From Omphalotus guepiniiformis (Eukaryota > Basidiomycota > Agaricomycetes > Agaricales > Omphalotaceae), in contig JAQOOI010000018.1 of NCBI GenBank assembly GCA_028554645.1, forward strand, positions 1-64,000: a stretch of 64,000 bases of DNA. Direction: 5' to 3'. Numbering within the stretch: the first letter of the stretch is position 1; each line of letters starts with the position of its first letter. The notes under the pieces were generated by a model. The model was not told where the DNA came from, searched no databases, and worked only from the letters and a program-made list of their open reading frames with translations. A program made the translations under genes and the position numbers. This document shows positions 56,595 through 64,000 of this stretch, piece after piece.

Positions 56595-59205
56595 ATGGAC
56601 TCTTCCAGCGAGCACTCCGAAAAACGAGCACCTTTGCACCAGAACATTGCTCAGAACTCGGACATCGATGAAGGTGCTAAGCTTGTGGCGAGTGCCGATG
56701 TTGTAGTGGATCCTCAGGTCGCGATTGGACTTCGGTAAGTCATCTGTTACCCACGTATGTCTACTTCTACATTGACAAGTATCTTTGTAGGCGTAAAATT
56801 GACCTGCATATCATGCCGTTCATGTGCAGTAAGCTACTTCAACTACTCATATCGTTCCAATGTTTTTGACCAATGTTCACAGTGATGTACCTGTAAGGAG
56901 CTGTTCTTCGTCGTATAAATACGCCGTATCTCTCATCTCGTTGCAGTATGACCTTTGCAGACAAGACTACTCTTGGTCAATCTGCTGTGTTGGGTATCCA
57001 GTGAGTTCCAAATTCCAAAGACTCGCGTCTGATGGTTACTATTAAAAATGCGCTAAATCAACAGGCAGACCGCACACTTAAACCAAAACCAGTTCAACTG
57101 GCTAACCTCGATCTTCTACTTGAGCTATCTAGCATTCGAGGTACGTCGATCCCGTCGCGTCTGTTTGCGCCCTAGTATGGCCAAGGCTAAGATATCTCTG
57201 CTTTCGAGTACCCTCAGAATCTTGCACTTCAACGGTTCCCAGTGGGGAAATGGATGAGGTGACATTTTTGAGGCCCGAGGACATAGTGCTATCGCTGACC
57301 AGCCACACTCGTTTTAGTATCAACATCTTCATTTGGGCCATAGTCCTCCTGCTGCACGCGGCATGTCATTCATTTGGTGGGTTGCTCGCAGTACGACTCA
57401 TCCTCGGTATCTGCGAGGGCGCTATAACACCCGGATTCATGATCGTCCGTATCTAAATATGTCCAATTCATAATTCCGTGTTCATGACATCCTCTAATAA
57501 TCCAGGTCACATCGATGTTCTACACGCGTGAAGAACAAAATAAACGAGTCGGTTACTGGTGTGAGTTTCACATTCCCCGCTCAATTTACATACTAAGTGT
57601 TGACGGATTCGCCCAGTTCCTGATGAACGGCTTCGCGGTTATCTTTTTGGGATTCGTGTCTTTTGGCGTTTTACATACAACTGTGAGGAGCTCGAGATTC
57701 ACATCTTCCAATAAGCACAACTCAATTACTCTATTTGGCTGCGCTTCTTAGACTCACAATTTTGCACCTTGGCAATGGTTGGTTCTGAACATCATGCTGA
57801 ACAGCGTCTGCTGGACATGCGCTGATACCTACACGCTCGTTGCAGGTTGATGATCATCACTGGAATCATGACCTTGGTGACTTCTATTGCCTTCTGGTAC
57901 GTGTCGGCTGAATGCTATTGCCGTATTCCTCACGAGCAGAGTCTTGATATGTGCTCCGTCTTTCTACAGGTTCTTATTTCCCGACTCCCCTACAACTGCA
58001 TGGTTTTTGACGCCAGAAGAACGCGTTCTTGCTGTACAGCGGATCAAGGTCAATCAAACTGGCATCGAAAATAAACACTGGAAGAACGAACAGTAAGAAC
58101 AGTCAGTCTCAGCAGAGATTCTGGAGCTGACCTGGCACCAGGTTCATCGAGACGCTCTTGGATCCCAAGGTGTGGGTGATGGCGCTATTTGCAGCGATCG
58201 CGTAAGTGTCTCTCTGCGTTGGGCCTAACTTCTGAAATTTTAACGCTGCGTGTAGAAACATTCCCAATTCTGTACGTGTCTTTACAATCATCTGATGTGT
58301 CGCGATCCTCATGGCCCATTCCTAGCTCACGAATCAACGACAACTGATCATTAGTCAGTTTGGTTTCACGTTGCTACAGACTACATTACTTGGATGTGTG
58401 GATGGTGTCGTTGAGATTCTTACGATCTGGCTTGGAGTGTCACTCGCTGGAGTGAAAGGCATCGGTCGAGCATATGCGGGTGTCCTCATGATTGTGCCAG
58501 CGTTGCTGGGCGCTCTTCTAGTCAATCTACTACCTTCTCATCTTAAAGTCGGGCTACTGTTTGGCTACTGGCTTTCGAGTACGTATCCTTGCGTGGCGCT
58601 GTGACCGTTCTATCTACTGACTCTCACTTCGGCAGTCATTGCGATCGCACCTTTCGGGATATTTTTAGGATGGGTGGGGACCCTCATATCTGGTCATACC
58701 AAGCGTAAGCTGGACAACGTCAGGTTATCTTCCGTCATTAACGTGAAACTCCGTAGGTGTGACTACAAACTCTATTGTTCTCATAGGATATGCAGTCGGA
58801 AACTTCGCTGGGCCTTTTGTGTGGAAGAAGCAGTACCAACCCAGGTCAGTCTTTCACTCTCAATGTCATTTCTCCTACATGTTCAAGTTGTGACATCGAA
58901 TAAAGGAATCACGTACCATGGGACCTCCTCGCAGCCAGTATGGGTGCCTCTGCAGTTCTACTTGTCATTCTCAGATACCTTCTTGCTCGAGAGAACAAGA
59001 AACGAAACTCAGAACAGCACGACGATACTTACGACGACGTTTACATCACATACAAAAACGAGGATGGTAAGACTATCGAGAAGAGGGTAGACCGGGTATG
59101 TTATTCACTAGGTCATTTCATTCGAAGAATCATCTCACTGACATGTTCTAGGCATTCCTTGATCTGACTGACATTCAGAACCAGGAGTTTAGATACGTAT
59201 TGTAA
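56595..59205 (+). CDS. MFS transporter, allantoate-permease (Dal5/ACS) family
   Basis: Twelve-helix transporter of the anion:cation symporter group whose fungal members import allantoate, nicotinate and other organic anions. N-terminus MDSSSEHSEKRAPLHQNIAQ is cytosolic. Then LRRKIDLHIMPFMC and LMYLMTFADKTTLGQSAVLG (TM1), QFNWLTSIFYLSYLAFEYPQ (TM2 region, with FPVGKWM), SFGGLLAVRLILGICEGAIT and PGFMIV. The conserved TSMFYTREEQNKRVGYW follows, then FFPDSPTTAWFLTPEERVLA and VQRIKVNQTGIENKHWKNEQ. C-terminal helices: FGFTLLQTTLLGCVDGVVEI, GRAYAGVLMIVPALLGALLV, FGIFLGWVGTLISGHTKR and GYAVGNFAGPFVWKKQYQP. The tail is cytosolic and charged (RENKKRNSEQHDDTYDDV). About 510 residues in about 14 short exons. 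Exact substrate unknown. Confidence 0.9.
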
Positions 59206-59448
59206 TCCTTCTCGTGTTCGTCCAACTAGGACCGTTATGTGAGCAGTACCATGTAACATAGAGCTGAGTATTGATACCTTAGGCTACATTACTACTTTTT
59301 TAGTGCTCAGAGCTTACCTTTACTACCTCTGATTTTTCCTATGAAAAATCAGAGTACTTCCATTCTCATCCCGAAACGAGTCCGATCTCGAGGTTAACAT
59401 TGACAAACTGAGACATGCGAGTTTGACAGAAAGTGCCGCCCGGCAAAA

Positions 59449-60526
59449 ATGTTGTCCCAAATTTCACGACGAGTCGGACGCGTCTGCTGGAGTGGAAAGT
59501 CGTCTCGTAGGCATGTAGACGCACCGCTGAGGGGTGTCCAATTGAATTCGGAGCTTTCATCTCTACGGTCATCATACTCACTACGACGTTCTTTCGCTCA
59601 TTACAAAAGCTCTGGGTGGGTTTTGTGTTTGCACTTCTCATGGTTTTGAGTTTCGATGTCGGGCAAGTTGCAGAAATTTGGTTCGATTCGACTCTACTGC
59701 GCCTGCAACGTCTGAGAAAAGGACGAACGAACGGAAGCACGAAGAGTCTGAAATCGAGGAAGATGAAGGCGTAGCGGTTGATACAACGGACTACCGTTCG
59801 ACGTACATTGTCAGGTCAACTCTCATTTTCGTATCTTACGCCAGACGACTGACTCGTTTTCTTTGACAGGACGACGCCCGAGCCGCTGCAATAATCTCTA
59901 CAGCTAAATTAATCTGGCCATCCCCTCCAGGTGACATACCAGAAGGCTGGAGCTGTGCATGGGAGAATTGGCCTCTGCTGTTCTCGCTATATTGGTTCTC
60001 GCCATATTACCTGATGCTACCTCAAATCGACATGTTGGTGAAAATCGCGTATGGTATACCAGGAGAGACTCAGCCTTTATTGTATTATACGCCGAAGGAG
60101 GAGGAAAGCAGGGGGAAGAATCTCTTCTTGTTTACTATGATGGAAGATGTTGACAAGGAGAAGGAGCAAGGGAAGGAGAAGAAGGAGTGTGTGTTTTACC
60201 TATGCGACTGCTCCGCGGTCGACCTGTACAAAATCGATGTGTCAGGGCTGACAGAATTGAACCTCGTTTCGATGCTCGCTGCGGATCCGACGCTCGAGGG
60301 GTCAAAGTTGCCTCTGCAAGAGCTCGAACCCTCCGAGGAGGGGCTAGATGCTCTACGGAGGATCTTGGATCGCGATGAAACAGTTATACCTGTCCTCGCA
60401 GAAAAGTTTTTGGGATATACCCCTGAGCCTACAGAGGAGTGGCAGGAGAGACCTGAGTTGGGGAAGGAAGGGGATGAGAGTGCGGAGGGTGACCTGTTCA
60501 AGGCTAAGGACGGATTCTTTATCTAA
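59449..60526 (+). CDS. Unknown mitochondrial protein
   Basis: Three exons. The N-terminus MLSQISRRVGRVCWSGKSSR is basic and rich in Ser, a good mitochondrial presequence, and continues RSSYSLRRSFAHYKSSG. An intron of about 60 bp follows, then NLVRFDSTAPATSEKRTNER and an acidic stretch. The second intron (from GTCAGG at about 59809 to TTGACAG at 59869) joins to DDARAAAIISTAKLIWPSPP, WENWPLLFSLYWFSPYYLML and PQIDMLVKIAYGIPGETQPL. The rest is soluble and acidic (ELEPSEEGLDALRRILDRDE), ending FKAKDGFFI. About 315 residues. I do not recognise the family. It lies just upstream of the NADH dehydrogenase gene, but on the evidence here there is no link. Confidence 0.75.
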
Positions 60527-60710
60527 TCTAATCTAATATTAATTACACTTCCTTTATCTTATCATAATACATATCTTATCGCACCTGATAGATGTACGCT
60601 ATAAATAAATATCATGACACGAAAGATATGATGTCATCCGTGCGCTAAGATTCTCCGTACGGGTCGCACAGAATTCGAAAAGCAACGCCTCCAATCTCTT
60701 TGTGCGAGCC

Positions 60711-63402
60711 ATGCTCGCTGCTGCACGGGCCCACCCAAGATTTAACTCATTTCGGCCAGCTTTACGAGTTGCTCGCCTATATGCTACAGATGCACACACT
60801 CTAAGACCAAATGCTTTGAGACGCGCTGCAAAGGTTGCCAGATATACCGGTTATTTCGCCCTCTCGTCAGTTGTAGGAGTGTTCGTTGTTGGCTCGGCGA
60901 TTTTCGTTCACGATGCGTTTACCTACACCGAAAGACATGTTGACCGTGTACCCGTCAATCCCCTTGCTCTTCATCCGGAAAGTGGAGGTCCAAAGAATTT
61001 GCCAATCGCAAGGGTGCAGGTTGATGATGAAGAGGACGATGAGCTCAGGAAACTGGCAGAGAAACCTAGGCTGGTAATAGTAGGTGGCGGTTGGGGTGTA
61101 AGTCTCTTGTCATTTTGTCATTGGCTCGCTGCTCATTAGATGAGTTAGGCTATGGGCATTCTACAGACTTTACATCCAGGGGAATACCACGTTACCATTG
61201 TCACTTCCGAAACTTTCACAACATTTACTCCCTTGCTTCCCTGTAAGTCATGTTTTTCAGTTTAACACCAGTCAATTTTATTCTCGTTTTGTTAGCTGCT
61301 GCCGTCGGTACCGTTCAGGTTCGATCACTGGTTGAACCCATCCGCAAGATAATTGCTCGTCTTCGTGGTCATTTTGTCCCTGGAAAAGCCGTGGATATAT
61401 GCATGTCCGAGCGACTCTTGGAGGTCGAAACTATGAGCGCGAATGGAGACAAAAAGCATCTGTACATCCCGTAAGACGACTATAGAAACTATTCTCGTCT
61501 TTCGGCACTGATATTCTTAACTCAGTTATGATAAGCTTGTGATTGCAGTTGGATCCACATCTAGTACACATGGCGTGCCCGGACTCGAACACTGTTTCCA
61601 GCTCAAAACCATTGCCGATGCACAAGCTATTCGTCGTAGGATTATGGGTTCGTTTATGTGTTTCTGGTTTCTCTTTTTGTTCTTGCTCATATGAGCGCTT
61701 GCTAGATAATTTTGAGGAAGCCAGTCTGCCTACAACTACCCCGGAGAAACGCAAGAAGCTACTCAGCTTTGTCGTCTGCGGCGGTGGACCTACAGGTATA
61801 GAGACTGCTGCGGTGCGTTTTACTCTTGAAGCTTGGAGGCCTTTCTAATCGGAATGGGTAGGAAATATATGATTTCTGTCAAGAGGATATTATAAATTAC
61901 GTGAGTCTTCTTTTACTACCTAGTGTATGCTTACGCGCTCAGTACTCTGAATTAACAGTACCCCAAAATATGCAGAGAAGAAGTATCTATTCATGTCATT
62001 CAATCTAGAGACCATATCTTGAATACGGTGACTACACCAACCTCCTTCCCAAGACTAGATTTATAACTACTGCCCCAGTATTCAGAAGCTATCTCAAAAT
62101 ACGCGGAGGTGCTTGGTTTTCTTAAAATCACGCAACACACCAATAACTTGTCAATCAGGACAAATTTGAACGGGACGGCGTGGACTTGATCACCAATGCT
62201 CGGTTAGTCGTGCATTTCTTCATATTTGCTTGTCTAAATTCGACATATCATTTAGTGTCGCTGCAGTGAACGACGAGCACGTCTTATACACCCACCGAGG
62301 ACCAGATGGAAAAACGGAGCAACTTAGCATTCCGACCAACTTTGTGTTATGGTCGACTGGTATAGCTATGAATCCCTTCGCCAAACGAGTCACAGACTTG
62401 TTGCCCAACCAAGTGCACAGGAAGGCTATAGAAGTCGATGCTCACCTGCGAGTCAAAGGTGCACCACTAGGAACGGTCTATGCTTTGGGTGATTGTGCGA
62501 CCGTGAGCCGGGTGCTTTGGTTTCATTACGGTGTTTATATCTGACGTCCTTTGGTGGTGTAGATTGAAACCTCACTTGTTAGTCATTTCATGGAGCTTGT
62601 GGAAGATGCAGATCAAAATAAGGATGGTAAAATTGATTTGAACGAGTGGGAACACATGGGTCAGTTACCCTAATATGATTCTGCATCCGGATTGAAGATT
62701 TACCACGACGAACTATTCCGATAGTCAAACGAATTACTGCAAAGGTGCCCATGGCTGAAGATCATGTCAGCAAGGTAAGCCTTTCTTGTGACATAAGGGT
62801 TCGTTAAGCCAACTGCGAGCACAACCTGTAGGCGAGGGAAATATTTGAAATGTATGACTCGGATGCAGATAATAGCCTATCTCTGAACGAGCTGGTTCGC
62901 TTGTTGGAAGACCTTGGAAGTAAAATTACAGCTCTACCCGCCGTACGTTCTTCATTCTCTTTCTCCCTGCCTCGGTCTCATATGCAATCCAATCTTGTCC
63001 GTTCACACAGACTGCCCAGGTGGCTTCCCAGCAAGGCAAATACATTGCCAAGAAGTTGAACAAGCTCGCGCGCTCACAAAAGGTTCTCCAAGCGAATGAT
63101 CTTCCTGCTTCGACGGACGAAGCTGTTTCAGGCCCTTTCAGGTACTTTCATCTAGGCAGCTTGGCGTACATTGGGAACGCCGCTGTCTTTGATTTGGGAA
63201 AGTATTCCTTCATGGGTGGATTGGCTGCCATGTATGCTTGGAGGAGTGTGTATTGGAATGAGCAAGTGTCCACGAGGACGAGGGCGTTGTTGATGTTTGA
63301 TTGGATTATACGGTGAGGTTGCTTGGTGGCCCTCTTTCTTGAACCGTTTTCTCATTGGATTTACACAGAGGCATTTGGGGAAGGGATTTGTCCCGACTTT
63401 AA
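60711..63402 (+). CDS. External alternative NADH dehydrogenase with EF hand
   Basis: Type II NADH:ubiquinone oxidoreductase on the outer face of the mitochondrial inner membrane, passing electrons to quinone without pumping protons. Presequence MLAAARAHPRFNSFRPALRV, then a helix (YFALSSVVGVFVVGSAIFVH). FAD Rossmann motif: RLVIVGGGWGAMGILQTL; quinone/FAD block SETFTTFTPLLP; NAD Rossmann motif SFVVCGGGPTGIETAAEIYD; FAD-closing motif GTVYALGDCAT. A calcium-binding EF hand is inserted: DADQNKDGKIDLNEW, with a second, weaker one at DSDADNSLSLNEL. The end YFHLGSLAYIGNAAVFDLGK and LLMFDWIIRGIWGRDLSRL is the membrane anchor. About 670 residues in about 12 exons, matching EF-hand NDE1 proteins of other fungi. 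Intact. Confidence 0.93.
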
Positions 63403-63404
63403 AA

Positions 63405-63990
63405 CATACTTGCGGTACGGAAATTGATCAAGCGCCAGGTTGCAGCTTAGAGTGATTGCTAGAGCGGACTAGTTGTATCACACACTTCATTGGATCGTAG
63501 TGTACTAAGGGAGTTTACACCCAATACAAATCTTAATATTCCTGCAAGGTGTACGATGTGAGAATTGCTATTCTACCAGATCATAGTTATCACAATGAAC
63601 GTGTAGGACCAACAACAGAAGACCTTCACCAGGGGAAAGTCAGACACAGAATGAGCACGCAAAGTCTCGTAAGGGCGTCACCGGACGCTCAGAGGCACAA
63701 GCTTGCCGCCTTCGTTCGATATAGCAGCAAGGTCGGTTTTTGGCGTAATTGCTTCTACATGTCCTTCATCGGTAATGCGTGTGATTGTTGGAGGGCGGTC
63801 TATTGACCACCTGCGGCAAGAACGTAGCTTTTCCTCGATTCGCTTTGCAAGAATGTCGTATTCTATCGGTAATGGAATGCTGAGGACGAAGGTGCTACTT
63901 CCGTGGCGCAATTGTACGAACACTCTGTCTTTCTTGTCAATGGAAGCCATCTTGAACATCTCTATAGCTACGCTATCGAGGTCCTGTGAT
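63405..63990. repeat. Mosaic of duplicated gene ends
   Basis: Directly after the NADH dehydrogenase stop. 63411-63585 is a diverged copy of the CLP1 3' end (53831-54005). At about 63580-63588 (GATCATAGTTATCACAATG) the match switches to the segment 46267-46664, which runs on to 63990 at about 93 percent. This part keeps the last exon of the helical protein gene on the plus strand (DQQQKTFTRGKSDTE, stop) and the PB1-like exon on the minus strand (63678-63959, RVFVQLRHGSSTFVLSIPLP). The window ends 10 bp after the visible match. Confidence 0.8.
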
Positions 63991-64000
63991 GTAGGTCCAA

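Noticed and set aside
63549..63806. Plus-strand open frame of 85 codons at the right edge as a gene
   Set aside because: It spans the junction of two duplicated segments and runs in a frame other than that of the source gene's last exon, so it is an artefact of the mosaic.

Overview
The window is nuclear DNA of a filamentous basidiomycete, most likely an Agaricomycete mushroom. Genes are closely packed on both strands and broken by many introns of about 45-65 bp with GT..AG ends. Gene content is that of a wood- or litter-decay fungus: a subfamily C-type GH45 endoglucanase, a phenol-hydroxylase-type FAD monooxygenase, a KEI1-type sphingolipid subunit and an EF-hand external NADH dehydrogenase. 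All gene models were built by hand from conserved protein frames and splice sites; no database search was run.

Layout. 1-5.9 kb is transposon-derived and gene-poor, with a decayed MULE-type transposase on the minus strand. 5.9-9.5 kb holds two accessory enzymes (FAD monooxygenase, GH45) that both carry apparent reading-frame breaks. From 9.7 kb on the sequence is dense core genome: dual-specificity phosphatase, MED4, ClC chloride channel, an unknown protein, MMS19, NDUFAF7, an EEF1A-methyltransferase-like enzyme, a single-pass membrane protein, RPF1, a fungal protein with three DGKF motifs, tropomyosin, MsrB, eIF4E-2, KEI1, a PQ-loop protein, a TMEM14 protein, PRP40, mitochondrial bL21, ATP1, an unknown helical protein, a truncated Cdc24-like fragment, a Mn-type CDF transporter, CTF18, CLP1, a small gene with an in-frame stop, an allantoate-permease-type MFS transporter, an unknown mitochondrial protein and NDE1. 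The last 0.6 kb is a mosaic of duplicated gene ends.

There is no functional cluster. Several genes share a theme by neighbourhood: bL21m and ATP1, both mitochondrial, are divergent around a 176 bp promoter holding a double TTAGGG-type motif, and the ribosome-biogenesis gene RPF1 has the same motif upstream. Many pairs are divergent with very short spacers (MED4/ClC 42 bp, MMS19/NDUFAF7 124 bp, eIF4E-2/KEI1 169 bp) or convergent with nearly touching stops (NDUFAF7/methyltransferase 8 bp).

The most unusual items are a candidate AT-AC intron in CLP1, two GC-AG introns, an 18 bp micro-exon, four NGLL peptide motifs in the CTF18 N-terminus, and the mosaic repeat at the right edge that joins a copy of the CLP1 3' end to a copy of the tails of two other genes from the same window. 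Several genes (monooxygenase, GH45, the small gene at 56 kb, the 3' end of the DGKF gene) need a one-base shift or stop removal to read through; real decay and assembly error cannot be told apart here.
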